Below are positions 20,999-31,012 of a stretch of DNA of 64,000 nucleotides, in pieces. Source of the DNA: Orientallactaga sibirica (Eukaryota; Chordata; Mammalia; Rodentia; Dipodidae); NCBI GenBank assembly GCA_036365145.1, contig JAEOAD010000026.1, positions 620,001 through 684,000 of the forward strand, written 5' to 3'. Below the pieces are notes generated by a model. The model had not been told where the DNA came from. It did no database searches and worked only from the letters and a program-made list of their open reading frames with translations. The stretch's first letter is position 1; each line of letters begins with the position of its first letter. The position numbers and the translations under genes are program-made.

Positions 20999-21211
20999 TT
21001 AAATATTTCATTTATTTATTTAAGAGAGAGAAAGGAAGAGGCAGAGAGAATGGGCATACCAGGGCCTCTAGCCACTGCAAATGAACTCCTCTAGCCACTG
21101 CAAATGAACTCCAGATGCACGCACCCTCTTGTGCATCTGGCTTACGTGGGTCCTGGGGAATTGAACCAGGGTCCTTAGGCCCTTAACCACTAAGCCATTT
21201 CCCCACCCCCC
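20999..21211 (-). repeat. B2-like SINE with internal 23-bp duplication (ladder copy 3)
   Basis: CCTCTAGCCACTGCAAATGAACT occurs twice in tandem (about 21,064-21,110). The segment between CTTAGG and CCTTAACC near the head is shortened. The right flank is CCCAGAAGTTTTT. Confidence 0.9.
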
Positions 21212-21224
21212 TCCCAGAAGTTTT

Positions 21225-21502
21225 TTTTTAATTTTTAAAATTTTTTTTAAATATTTTTTTTAGTATTTTATTATTTATTTATTTATTTATTTGAGAGAGA
21301 GAGATACAGGAATAGGAAGGTAGAGAGATAGAGAGAGAGAGAGAGAATGGGCGCGCCAGGGCCTCCAGCCACTGCAAACGAATTCCAGATGCGTGCACCC
21401 CCTTGTGCATCTGGCTTACGTGGGTCCTGGAGAATCAAGCCTTGAACTGGGGTCCTTAGACTTCACAGGCAAGCGCTTAACCACTAAGCCATCTCTCCAG
21501 CC
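21225..21502 (-). repeat. B2-like SINE type A (ladder copy 4)
   Basis: Full-length reverse copy between CCCAGAAGTTTTTTT (left) and CCCAGAAGTTTTTATT (right). Confidence 0.92.
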
Positions 21503-21796
21503 CCAGAAGTTTTTATTAAACTGCATTCAAAGGAATCGTTTTATGGAAGACAACTTTGTAGATCAACTTGAGCCTCCTGTTCTCGCAGCGGGCAGACAAG
21601 CCCATGGAGATACAAGCCTTGAATAACATGACACACCACGGCAGCATTTACACGGCAGTGTTCTGATGGACTTTCATGAAAAAGGCTTCTTTGTCCCTCT
21701 CTTACCAGGACCTGGGGGCTGCAAAATCCTATACTTTTTGCATCTGTGGGTTCCATGTTCTCTGACTCTCAGATTCCAATTAAAATATATATACTT

Positions 21797-22012
21797 GGGC
21801 TGGGGAAATAGCTTAGCGGTTAAGGTGTTTGCCTGTGAAGCCTAAGGACCCCAGTTCAATTCCCCAGGACCCACATTAGCCAGATGCACAAGGGGGCGCA
21901 TGTGTCTGGAGTTCATTTGCAGTGGGTAGAGGCCCTGGCATACCCATTCTCTCTTTCTCTCTATCTGCCTCTTTCTCTCTCTCAAATAAATAAATAAAAT
22001 ATTTTTTTAAAA
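21797..22012 (+). repeat. B2-like SINE type A
   Basis: GGGCTGGGGAAATAGCTTAGC head. The body has GCACAAGGGGGCGCATG, closer to a CTCF core than usual type A. AAATAAATAAATAAAA tail. Confidence 0.93.
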
Positions 22013-22019
22013 ATTTTGA

Positions 22020-22228
22020 GGGGCTGGAGAGATAGCTCAGTGGTTAAGGCACTCGCCTGCAAAATCTAACAACCTGTGTTCAATTCCTCAGTACCCACAT
22101 AAAGACAGATGCACAAAGTTGCACAGGTATATGGAGTTCATTTTCAGCGGCTTAGAAGCCCTGGCATGCCATTGTCTCTCTCTCTCTTTCTCTACTTGCA
22201 AATAAATAAACTACAAAAAATTGTAAAA
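22020..22228 (+). repeat. B2-like SINE type A
   Basis: GGGGCTGGAGAGATAGCTCAG head, GTTCAATTCCTCAG B box. Directly follows the previous SINE tail. Confidence 0.92.
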
Positions 22229-22235
22229 CAAACCA

Positions 22236-22340
22236 CACTGGGTGTGGTGGCTCAGGCCTATAATCCCAGCACTAGGAGGCTGAGGGAGGAGGATGGAGGT
22301 CAGCCTGGGCTACAGAGTGAGACTCTGCCTCAAAAAGCAA
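22236..22340 (+). repeat. B1 SINE, shortened
   Basis: CTGGGTGTGGTGGCTCAGGCC, AATCCCAGCACTAGGAGG, GGTCAGCCTGGGCTACAGAG, with a deleted middle. Confidence 0.85.
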
Positions 22341-22346
22341 GGTTCA

Positions 22347-22547
22347 GGGCTGGAGAGATGGCTTAGCAGTTAAGGCGCCTGCCTGCTAAGCCTAAGAACC
22401 TGGTTCCAATCTCCAGGTCCCACGTTTAGCCAGATGCAAAGTGACGCAAGGGCACAATGCTGCAGTTGGCCACAAGGGGGCGCACACATCTGGATTTCAT
22501 TCACAGCAGCTGAGCTGAAAGGCTGCCGGCGCGTCCATCTCCGTCTG

Positions 22548-22581
<34 letters not shown>

Positions 22582-22595
22582 AAAAAAAAAAAAAA
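22347..22595 (+). repeat. B2-like SINE type B
   Basis: CTCF-like block GGCCACAAGGGGGCGC at 22,468-22,483, the best match in the window. B box GGTTCCAATCTCC. Target duplication AAAAGCAAGGTT on both sides (about 22,332-22,344 and 22,596-22,608). Confidence 0.95.
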
Positions 22596-22616
22596 AAAAA
22601 GCAAGGTTGCATCATA

Positions 22617-22822
22617 GGGCTGGAAAGATGGCTCAGTGGTTAAAGGCACTTGCTTGCAAAGCCTAATAGCCCAGGTTCAATTCCCCAGTACCCATGTAAA
22701 GCCAGATGTACAAGTGGTGCATGCATCTAGTGTTTGGTTGCAGTGGCTAAAGGCCCTGGCACACCTATCTCTCACTCTCTCTCTCCTTGCAAATGAATAA
22801 ATAAAATATTTTTTAAAAAAAG
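22617..22822 (+). repeat. B2-like SINE type A
   Basis: GGGCTGGAAAGATGGCTCAG head, GGTTCAATTCCCC B box, ATAAATAAAATATTTTTT tail. Confidence 0.92.
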
Positions 22823-22830
22823 AAAAAGAG

Positions 22831-23097
22831 GGGCTGGAGAGATGGCTTAGGGGTTAAGGCGCCTGCCTCCTAAACCTAAGAACGCTGGTTCCAATCTCCA
22901 GGTCCCACGTTTAGCCAGATGCAAAGTGACGCAAGGGCGCAATGCCGCACTTGACCACAAGGGGGCGCACACATCTGGATTCTGTTCGCAGTGGCTGAGA
23001 GGCTGCTGGTGCGCCCATCTCTATATGTCTCCCTCTCCCCCCCCCCCCGTCTCTCTCCAAAAATAAATAAAACCACATTTAAAAAAAAAAAAAAAAG
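22831..23097 (+). repeat. B2-like SINE type B
   Basis: Near-consensus: GGGGCTGGAGAGATGGCTTAG, GGTTCCAATCTCC, GACCACAAGGGGGCGC at 22,953-22,968. A C run (about 23,037-23,048) replaces part of the CT stretch. Confidence 0.95.
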
Positions 23098-23548
23098 AAA
23101 AAGAAATTTTAAAACAATGAGAGCTGTAGCTTTGGGTCTCGAGCACTGGCTGCACTCCAAGATGGCAAGCTAAAGAACATTAGAGAACCCAGTGCCAAGG
23201 CCGCCAGCCTACACTACGGCACGTAGGCTCTGCCTGTTGGGTGTCTGCGCTAGGGGCTTTGTACGCAAATATATTTTGCCTTCATGTTGAAGTAATGCTT
23301 CGGTCATCCCAGTAGGAAATCTCCTGGCGTGAATTTCCACTCACTGCCCCTTGAAAATGCACTAGCTTATTTCAGTGAGTGCCATTGTCACTCCCCTATA
23401 TCCTATTGCCTTTTCACCCAGTTTCTATGTCCCTGGTGTCCTGTCCGTAAAGCTCCCTTCCACCTCCTAAGGGACAGAAAACAACCAATGTGGATCCTCA
23501 GGTCTCTAGGAAAACATGTGTTGTTGTTCGTATTTATAACATCACCAT
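23098..23548. other. unique non-coding sequence
   Basis: Nothing recognised, although it is free of repeats. Confidence 0.45.
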
Positions 23549-23559
23549 AAAGTGCCATG

Positions 23560-23761
23560 AGGGCCAGGGAGATGGCTCAGCAGTTAAAAGTGCTTGCTTG
23601 ACAAAACTGTGTTCAATTCCCCAGGACCCACATAAGCCAGATGTACAAGGTGGAGCATGTGTCTGGAGTTCGTTTGCAGTGGCAGGCAGCCCTAGCATGC
23701 CCATACTCACTCTCTGTGTCTGTCTCTCTCTCTCTGTGTCTCTCAAGTAGATAGATAATAC

Positions 23762-23858
<97 letters not shown>

Positions 23859-23892
23859 GGAGGATAGATGATAGATAGATGTATAGATAGTA
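23560..23892 (+). repeat. B2-like SINE with (GATA)n tail
   Basis: GGGCCAGGGAGATGGCTCAG head and normal body. The tail runs into about 30 imperfect ATAG/GATA units (23,747-23,890). ATAAAGTGCCATGA and ATAAAGCACCACAA flank it as a possible target duplication. Confidence 0.9.
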
Positions 23893-24004
23893 AAATAAAG
23901 CACCACAAAAATGAAAGAATGAATGTGAGACCCATTTTTTTTCCAAAAGAATAGATAGTTGGAGAAGAAGGAAAGAGAGAGGGAGGAAGAAGGAAAAGGG
24001 GACA

Positions 24005-24110
24005 ATGTCACAGGCTGGAGTATAGCTCTGAAGAGTGCTTGCCCAGCACACATGCAGGAGTCCCTGTGCTCAATCCCCAGCATTGCGCCAAAAAAAAAAA
24101 AAAAAAGAAA
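24005..24110 (+). repeat. ID-like SINE
   Basis: GGCTGGAGTATAGCTCTGAAG, GCACACATGCAGGAGTCCC, CTCAATCCCCAGCATTGC and a poly-A tail match rodent ID architecture. Confidence 0.8.
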
Positions 24111-24118
24111 ATGAGTTA

Positions 24119-24300
24119 GGGGCTGGAGAGGTGGCTTAGTGGTTAAGTGGCGCACACCTTTAATCCCAGTACTCGGGAGGCAGAGATAGGAGGATCACCG
24201 TGAGTTCGAGGCCATCCTGAGACTACATAGTGAATTCCAGGTCAGCCTGAGCTAGAGTGAAACCCTACCTCAGAAAACCAAAAAAAAAAAAAAAAAGAAA
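24119..24300 (+). repeat. chimeric SINE: B2-like head joined to B1 body
   Basis: GGGGCTGGAGAGGTGGCTTAGTGGTTAAG is a B2-like head including the A box. It continues at once into TGGCGCACACCTTTAATCCC, the B1 body, with no B box of B2 type. One poly-A tail ends it. This is formally like B4 (ID head + B1), but with a B2 head. Confidence 0.88.
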
Positions 24301-24322
24301 GAAAGAAAGAAAAAGAAATCCC

Positions 24323-24535
24323 TGGGCTAGAGAGATGGCTTAGTGGTTAAGGCGCTTGCAAAGGACCCAAGTTTGATTCCCCAGGATCCACATAAGCCAG
24401 ATGCACGAGCGGGCACACACATCTGGAGTTCGTTTGCAGCAGCTGGAGGCCCTGGTGCGCCCATTCTCTGTCTCTACCTAACTATTTGGCCACCCCCTCA
24501 AATAAATAAATATAAATGTAAATGTTTCAAAAAGG
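24323..24535 (+). repeat. B2-like SINE type A
   Basis: GGGCTAGAGAGATGGCTTAG head. A short deletion removes CCTGCAAAGCC. GTTTGATTCCCC B box. Confidence 0.92.
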
Positions 24536-25043
24536 AAATAGGTTCTTGCCATCTAGTTCAGGTGGACAACCAAGAGCCTTGAGGGAAAAAAATCCCCAAT
24601 AAAATAAGCTAAAATCTTTCACAAGGACGGCAAGACTCCTGTGTCGTGGTGGTTTCGTGCGGTTCAAGTCTTGACGCTTGCATCTTGGCTGTGGCTGTTT
24701 TCTACTCTGTCCAGCTTGAAGCTGTGGAGTTTTTTTCTTCTTGCTTTCTCTCTCCTGCCCTGGCCCCAGCTTGTTTTCAGGTCTACACCCTTGTTTATGA
24801 GACAGTTTATTGTGCTCAGCTGTTTGTGGTCTCACGGAGGATGGGTGGTACAATGCTATCTGTCACCACGCCAGGTATGGTTCTAGGAAGAAGGCTTTTG
24901 TTTTGAAGAGGCGAGGAGGTCTGTTCTGAGCATGCGTTCAGTGCGGCCTGCGCACAGCCCCGGGCAGGCTTATGGCCTTCTAGACCCCCAGAAAAATGCT
25001 GAAGTTGATCGAAGCTCCCTGTGAATCTGTCATTCCCTAGCTT
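24536..25043. other. unique non-coding sequence
   Basis: Nothing recognised. Several CpGs are scattered but there is no island. Confidence 0.45.
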
Positions 25044-25057
25044 TTCTTTGTAAGCTT

Positions 25058-25298
25058 GTTTTTTTTTATTTTTGTTTTTTTTTATTTATTTATTTGACAG
25101 CAACAGATAGAGAGAAAGAGGTAGAGTGAGAGAGAAAGAGAATGGGTGTCCCATGGCCTCCAACCACTACAAACAAACTCCAGATGCATGCACCACTTTG
25201 TGTATCTGGCTTACGTGGGTACTGGGGAATCGAGCCTCGAGCCAGGGTCCTTAGGCTTCACAGGCAAGAGCTTAACCACTAAGCCATCTGTCCAGCCC
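25058..25298 (-). repeat. B2-like SINE type A
   Basis: Full-length reverse copy with a perfect 14-bp duplication TTCTTTGTAAGCTT (25,044-25,057 and 25,299-25,312). Confidence 0.95.
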
Positions 25299-25312
25299 TT
25301 CTTTGTAAGCTT

Positions 25313-25651
25313 TTTGGTAAACCTGTTGCCCCCAACTTTTATTCTCTGCCTCAGACCACAATATGTTCACCAATTGCCCTTGGAATTAACATCCAGTGGT
25401 TGATAGCACAGAGCTAGCTCTTACTACAGAGTCGGGATGGGTGAGATTGATGCCATCTGTCTGGCTCACTCCTGTGTTGACAGATGTTCTTTTAGGTCTG
25501 AGGGCACAGCCAGGGAGGGAAGGTTGTAATTCTCCCTCAACTCTCACCTGCCGGTTTCAAAGATGTGAAGAGATGCATTTTTCTATCTTCTCAAAGTTTC
25601 TTTCCCTCTAAGTCTTCTCCCTACCACTTGTGTTAACTGCTATAGCTCTCA
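25313..25651. other. unique non-coding sequence
   Basis: Nothing recognised. Confidence 0.45.
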
Positions 25652-25810
25652 TACCATGGCTCAACAATTAAGGCACTCACCACAAAGTCTCACTACCTGG
25701 GATTCGATACCCCAGGACCCACATAAAGCCAGATGCACAAAATGGCACATGCATCTAGAGCTCATTTGCAGGGACTAGAGGCCCTGGCATGCCCATTCTC
25801 TCTATCTTTC

Positions 25811-25854
<44 letters not shown>

Positions 25855-25856
25855 GA
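25652..25856 (+). repeat. B2-like SINE with (AAAT)n tail
   Basis: ACCATGGCTCAACAATTAAGG (diverged head), GATTCGATACCCC B box. The tail is about 11 AAAT units. Confidence 0.88.
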
Positions 25857-25905
25857 GACATGAGTTCTGGAGACACTTCAATGGAGGCCCATTGAAAGAC
25901 AAGGA

Positions 25906-25990
25906 GGGCTGGAGAGACAGCTTGGTGGTTAAGGTATTCTCTCTTTGCCTCTTTTTCTCTCTGTCTGTCACTCTCAAATTTTTTTAAAAA
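25906..25990 (+). repeat. B2-like SINE, internally deleted
   Basis: Head GGGCTGGAGAGACAGCTTGG...GGTTAAGG joins directly to the CT stretch and A-rich end. The B box and whole body are missing. Confidence 0.82.
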
Positions 25991-26429
25991 GTTAAAAAAA
26001 AAAAACAAAAAACATACAGAAGACAAAGTTCCCGAAATGAACACATTGAGTGGACAACAGCCAGCTCCTTGCCATCTTCTGAGCCTCTGAGATCCGGGAA
26101 GGTCTGGGAAAGCCCACGATGAAGTTGTGGTATTGCGAATCTCTGTGAACCCTCAATCTGTTGGGGTGGCCTAGTAAGGTGATGCAAGCCACCCGGGGGG
26201 GGGGACTCCTCCCTTTGGGAGGGACTGCTTTGGCCCCATCTTCTCCTTTCTTGCTCATCAACTCGGAAGTATCACGCCAAATATTGTGCAGTGGAGGTTG
26301 TTTGACTCAAAGCAAAGATTTCTTTCCTGAGTAGAGATTTGATGGTGTCTGTAAGAGCCTACGTCAATGTAAAAGCTGGTTTAAGTGTTGTTGTAAAGTT
26401 TCTATCCCTCAAATGTAAGAGGCTTGAGA
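25991..26429. other. unique non-coding sequence
   Basis: Contains a G run (about 26,193-26,203). Nothing else recognised. Confidence 0.4.
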
Positions 26430-26439
26430 GAGAGAGAGA

Positions 26440-26720
26440 AAAAAAACACAGTTCAAATGCACCTATTCTTGAGTGAAATAAAACCTCCCGTCTGCTAAAT
26501 GCTGGCCTTGGTTTAGCTCGGGACTTGCTTCGTTTTCAGATAAATTGCCATTCAAGCAAAACAGAGATATGAGAAATGCGAAACCCTCTCTTTCAACACT
26601 CCCCATTGTGTTAGGTGCATAAGCGCTGGAGCCCACCTTCCTCTTTTAAGGAAATATGAAAGTTAAAGCTTTGAAATAAAATTCACCGCAGCCCTCAGGC
26701 TTTGAGTGATAACCGCGTTC
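26440..26720. promoter_or_regulatory. candidate conserved non-coding element
   Basis: Repeat-free, evenly composed sequence with homeodomain/forkhead-like words (ATAAATTGCCATTC, AATAAAATTCACC). It lies 300-580 bp upstream of the candidate exon. This is a judgement from texture; conservation cannot be tested here. Confidence 0.3.
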
Positions 26721-27016
26721 AGTTCCAACCAGACCCGCAGCCCCCTTCTGGAAAATTCTTTCTTCTCCCTGGTGAGAATTACCTCACCTGGAATTCACTC
26801 CCCAAAAGGCCACAAGATACTTGTTCAGATGAATGAAGCTGCTTTCTCGGGGCAGATGCGGAAGCTGCCCTGCCCAGGCTTGGGCAACCCACCTGGGAAG
26901 GAAATCGCCTCGGAGACAGCAGCATCGCTGCTCAGAGTGAGGCTGTGTGCGGGCACTTCCAGGGCTGTGTGCCACCTCGCTGCGTGCCGCCCCACAACTC
27001 ACTTGTCCCCCACAAG

Positions 27017-27077
27017 ATGCAGTTTCTTGATTCCGAGGAGCATCTGACGGATGAGGAAGATGACATTTTTGGCGAAG
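27017..27077 (+). CDS. possible first coding exon of an unidentified gene
   Basis: ATG with A at -3 opens 20 codons encoding the acidic peptide MQFLDSEEHLTDEEDDIFGE, then one base before a good splice donor (GAAG|GTAAGC, GT at 27,078). The frame would continue in phase 1. It sits in about 1.8 kb with no SINE (26.0-27.79 kb), unusual for this window. The peptide (D/E-rich, with FLDSEE and DDIFGE) reads as a deliberate coding sequence, but I do not recognise the protein and no downstream exon is visible. The open frame also runs in from 26,945 and on to 27,143, so the true exon limits could differ. It could be an alternative upstream first exon of the gene starting near 59.4 kb. Chance remains possible. 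Confidence 0.4.
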
Positions 27078-27509
27078 GTAAGCACGAATTTCTGGTAGAA
27101 GCCGCTCTGGTCTGCTTTGATCTGGCACTGTGGGAAGCTTTCTGAGTGGCCTGGGCCAGGGAGAGCTTTGAGATGTTTGAACTGAAGGAAGGGGATTCTG
27201 AATGAGACGGACGGACGGGCACTGTGGATGCCAACGTGGGCACCAAAGGATTGCAAGACGAGGAAGGGACAGGGGAGTCCAGTGGTTCTTCCAAGTGCAC
27301 TGTTAAAATAAAAATTGTGATTATAGAAAGGTTTGTTTTAGATGAGTAAGTAGGATTCGGTCTTTTCCTTTCCCCTCATCTGTGGTCTCTCTTGCGGCAT
27401 CCGACGGGAAGCCAGACGCAGAGCTTTGCACTTGCCAAGACTTGCTAGTGTAGGTGTCGAATGAATGGACCAGAAGTGGTTCTGCATAACACTGTGATGC
27501 TCTCATCTG
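27078..27509. other. repeat-free sequence, possible intron start
   Basis: Follows the candidate donor. No acceptor-flanked exon seen. Includes GAGACGGACGGACGGGC near 27,204. Confidence 0.35.
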
Positions 27510-27720
27510 TATTCCCCACCTCCCTCCTTCCCTCCTTCCTTCTTCCCTCTTTTCCTCTCTCCTTCTTTCGTCTTGACCACTGTCCCTCTCTCCCTCCCTT
27601 CTTTCCTCCTACTGAACCTCCCTCCTCCCTTAGTTATTCTGTTTAGATATCTCTCCCTTCCTCTCGCCCTACTCCTTTCACACCTAGCCTTCCATTTCCC
27701 TCTCCCTCTTCTCCCAGGTG
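27510..27720. repeat. pyrimidine-rich tract
   Basis: About 210 bp, mostly C and T on the + strand (CCTCCCTCCTTCC patterns), with short interruptions. Confidence 0.8.
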
Positions 27721-27792
27721 GGGATGCTGAAGCCCTGGTAGCTCCTGATACTCCGCAGCATCCCACTCTTCTTTAAAAGAAAGGATTTTTAT

Positions 27793-27987
27793 GTTTTGTT
27801 TTGTTTTGTTTTTTATTTGCAAGGACAGAGACAGTGAGTGTACCAGGACTTCTAGTCATTGCAAATGAACTCCAGATGCATACACCACTTTGTGCCTCAG
27901 GCTTTACGTGGGGACTGGGGAATTGAACCCCGGGTCATTGGGCTTTGCAGGCAAGCGCCTAAACTGCTGAGTCATCTCTCCAGCCCA
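27793..27987 (-). repeat. B2-like SINE type A
   Basis: Reverse copy with a (TTTTG)n tail, CATTGCAAATGAACTCCAGA body and CATCTCTCCAGCCC head. Confidence 0.92.
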
Positions 27988-28458
27988 AGCTTTCCGCGCT
28001 TGAGTCAGAGTTCTATGAGGAGTTGACTCTGCAGTGGAAAGCAACAGTGGAGCTGATGGATTTAAGTGACCTGTCCAGTGGCCTGCAGATGTCTTATTCC
28101 AACGCTGCCCACTAGACGGGCCACAGGCAAGAAGCGTTTCGAATTTGGAATTGCTTAAATAAATGGGAATCGGGATTGAGGGACCTCATGACTCTGGATA
28201 TTCCCCCCCCCAAAAAAAAACGATACCTAGTACCTTTCTAAAAATCTTATCAAGTATTATTGTTACAGGAACAATAGTAAGGGTTTTTTGTTGGTGTTTT
28301 TTTTAACTTGAGCAATCTCCCAAGAAACACACTTCATTGAAGAAAAAAGAAAGAACTTGCAATCTAGTCATCTGGGATGAACTCATTGTCCATGTTGATG
28401 TCTGTCTGTCCCTTACTTTGTTTTAGCCACAGAAATACTTGAAAAGTCATAACTGAGG
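27988..28458. other. unique non-coding sequence
   Basis: Nothing recognised. A C run followed by an A run occurs at about 28,204-28,220. Confidence 0.4.
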
Positions 28459-28765
28459 AGCCGGGCATAGTGGTCGTGCCCATAATCCCAGATTTTAGAA
28501 GGTAGAAACAGGCCAGACGTGGTGGCGCACGCCTTTAATCCAGCACTCGGGAGGCAGATGTAGGAGGACCACTGTGAATTTGAGGCCACCCTAAGATTAC
28601 ATAGTGAATTCAAGGTCAGCCTGGACTAGAGTGAGACCCTACCTTGGGGAAAAAAAAAAAAAAACAGAAAAAGAAGGTAGAAACAGGAGGGTCAGGAGTT
28701 CAAGGTTATTCTCAGCTACACATAGTTTGAGACCAGTCTGGGCCACATAAGACTTTGTCTCAAAA
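28459..28765 (+). repeat. old B1 SINE split by a younger B1
   Basis: The 5' part is at 28,459-28,496 (GCCGGGCATAGTGGTCGTGCC) and the 3' part at 28,688-28,765 (GGAGTTCAAGGTTATTCTC...GACTTTGTCTCAAAAT). The two parts join correctly if the inner element is removed. Confidence 0.85.
28513..28671 (+). repeat. young B1 SINE nested in an old B1
   Basis: GCCAGACGTGGTGGCGCACG head with a perfect 16-bp duplication of the host B1 (AGAAGGTAGAAACAGG at 28,497-28,512 and 28,672-28,687). Confidence 0.95.
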
Positions 28766-28789
28766 TAAGATTAAATTAAAAATAAAATT

Positions 28790-28944
28790 GGAGCTGGAGA
28801 GATGGCTTAGCAGTCAAGGTGCTTGCCTGTGAAGTCTAGGAAGCCAGGTTCGATTCCCCAGAACCCACGTGAGCCAGATGCACAAGGTGACGCATGTTTC
28901 TGGAGTTCATTTGCAGTGGCTAGAAACCCTAGCATGCTCATTCA

Positions 28945-28979
<35 letters not shown>

Positions 28980-29006
28980 TCTCAAAAATAAAATAAAATA
29001 AAATCA
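28790..29006 (+). repeat. B2-like SINE type A
   Basis: GGAGCTGGAGAGATGGCTTAG head, GGTTCGATTCCCC B box (perfect), long CT stretch, AAAATAAAATAAAA tail. Confidence 0.94.
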
Positions 29007-29200
29007 GGGCTGGAGAGATGGCTTAGCAGTTAAGGTGTTTGTCTGCAGAGCCAAAGGACCCAAGTTCAATTCCCCAGGACCCACGTAAGCCAGACTCACA
29101 AGGTGGTGCATGTGTTTGGAGTTTTTTTGCAGTGGCTGGAGCACCCATTCTCTATCTGCCTCTCTCTCTCTTTCTCAAATAAATAATTTTATTTTAAAAA
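29007..29200 (+). repeat. B2-like SINE type A
   Basis: GGGCTGGAGAGATGGCTTAG head, GTTCAATTCCCC B box. Inserted right after the previous tail. Confidence 0.93.
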
Positions 29201-29225
29201 ATGATAAAATACAATCATAATTTGG

Positions 29226-29360
29226 AGTAGGCTTAGTGGTACACACCTGTAATCTTAGTATCTATCTGAGAGGTAGAGGCAGGAGGAACCCAGCGAGGCC
29301 AATATGGACTACATTTAGAGACGTTGTCATAAATAAAATGAAACAAAATAAAATAAAATC
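29226..29360 (+). repeat. old B1-like SINE
   Basis: AGTAGGCTTAGTGGTACACACCTGTAATC, GAGGTAGAGGCAGGAGG. Diverged. Confidence 0.7.
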
Positions 29361-29363
29361 ATT

Positions 29364-29597
29364 GGACTGGAGAGATGACTTAGCGGTTAAGGCACCTGCC
29401 TGCTAAGCCTAAGAACGCCGGTTCCAATCTCCAGGTCCCACGTTTAGCCAGATGCAAAGTGACACAAGGACGCAATGCCACACTTGACCACAAGGGGGCG
29501 CACACATATGTGGAGTTCATTCGCAGCAGCTGAAAGGCTGCTGGCACACCCATCTCTATCTGTCTTCCTCTCCCTCTCTCTCTGTCTCTCTCCAAAA

Positions 29598-29635
<38 letters not shown>
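29364..29635 (+). repeat. B2-like SINE type B with (AAAT)n tail
   Basis: GGACTGGAGAGATGACTTAGC head, GGTTCCAATCTCC, GACCACAAGGGGGCGC at 29,486-29,501. Flanks ATAAAATCATTGG and ATAAAATCATTTGG. Confidence 0.95.
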
Positions 29636-29640
<5 letters not shown>

Positions 29641-29845
29641 AATCATTTGGGTTTTACAGGAGCTCACTTCAGTTTGAAGAATATCTACTTGAGCTTTGCT
29701 GTGGGTAACCAAGTTCCCAATTAGTTCCTTTGGGTGACCCACCACTGAGAGCCACCATGACCTTGAAATCTAACCTCCGGCTCTTCCTTTAGCCTCCCCC
29801 TTCTTTTACATTTTTTTTTTTTGAGGCAAGCCCAACAGACTGCTC

Positions 29846-30098
29846 CTTTTTTTTTTTTTTTTTTTTTTTATGAGAGGTAGTAAGAAAGAGAGAGAGAGAG
29901 AAGGAGGGGATTGGTACCCCCCAGGGCTTCCAGCCACTGTAATTGAGCTTCAGACACGTGCACCACCTTGTGCACATGTGCAACCTTGCATGCTTGCATC
30001 CCCTTGTGCATCTGGCTTGTATGGGACCTGGAGAGTCAAACATGGGTCTTCAGGCTTCGCAGGGAGGCGCCTTAGCCCCTAAGTCATCTCTCCAGCCC
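29846..30098 (-). repeat. B2-like SINE, type C-like
   Basis: Reverse copy with poly-T start. The middle carries an extra segment (CACATGTGCAACCTTGCATG...CATCCCCTTGTGC) like type C. Confidence 0.88.
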
Positions 30099-30507
30099 TA
30101 GCTTCCCCTTTCATGGAGATATTTTCTCTGGTTGTTTTTACCCACCTAGACCACAGTTCCCTTTACTGTGTAACAAATGACAAAACAGTCAGGCCTGCAC
30201 ACCAGCATCCACGCAGAACTCGGGGAGCCCAGGGGGGTGGGTGCCGTCTTATAGGCACCTGTCCTGCCAAGGTTGGGGGAAACTCCAGCCAACACTACCA
30301 GAGGAAGGAAGCCCCTGGCACCCAGCTCACCTACCTGGCCCACACTGGAGAATGCCAGCCAACGTGGCATCATGTTCTCTGAGTAAGATCCACCCAGGGT
30401 TGCAAGGTTAGTACAAAAGTGTCATTTAGTGCTAAATCTACCCAGATGCACTGATGAATATAAAGGGTGAGCACTCAAATCACACTCTTTTTAAAAATAT
30501 TTTTAAC
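30099..30507. other. unique or old-repeat sequence
   Basis: TTTACTGTGTAACAAATGAC and the G/C-rich block after it may be a degraded transposon. Not classified. Confidence 0.35.
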
Positions 30508-30670
30508 CTGTTGTGGTGGCTGGCGCACGCCTTTAATCCCAGCACTTGGGAGGCAGAGGTAGGAGGATCGCTGTGAGTCAAGGCCAGTCTGGGACTACAG
30601 AGTGAATTCCAGGTCAGCCTGGGGTAGAGTGAGATCCTACCTCAAAAAAAAAAAAAAAAACATAATAAAT
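30508..30670 (+). repeat. B1 SINE
   Basis: TGTTGTGGTGGCTGGCGCACG, AATCCCAGCACTTGGGAGG and a poly-A tail. Confidence 0.92.
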
Positions 30671-30683
30671 AAACAAATGAAAA

Positions 30684-30868
30684 TATTTTTATTTATTTTG
30701 AGAGAGAGAAAAAAACATGGGCCCTTCAGTATCATTTGCCACTGAAAATGAACTGTAGACACGTGCATCACTTTGTGCGCCTGGCTTTACGTGGTACTGG
30801 GGAGTTGAACCCAGGCTGTCAGGCTTTGCAAGCAAGTGTCTTTAACCACTGAGCCATCTTCCCAGCCC
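30684..30868 (-). repeat. B2-like SINE type A
   Basis: Reverse copy, moderately diverged: CACTGAAAATGAACTGTAGAC, GAGCCATCTTCCCAGCCC. Confidence 0.9.
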
Positions 30869-31012
30869 TACAACCACCACTGAAGTGGCCTACAGGAGGA
30901 CCCACAGAGGACAACACAAACCACCCACCAACTAGTTCTGAAAAGAAGGGGAAATTAAATCTAGATCAGCTGCAGAAACACACAAGAAAGAAACACAAAG
31001 AATGTTAAGGGA

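Noticed and set aside
23613..24155. 180-codon minus-strand frame rich in YLSIYLSI
   Set aside because: Translation of the (GATA)n tail of a SINE plus an ID element.
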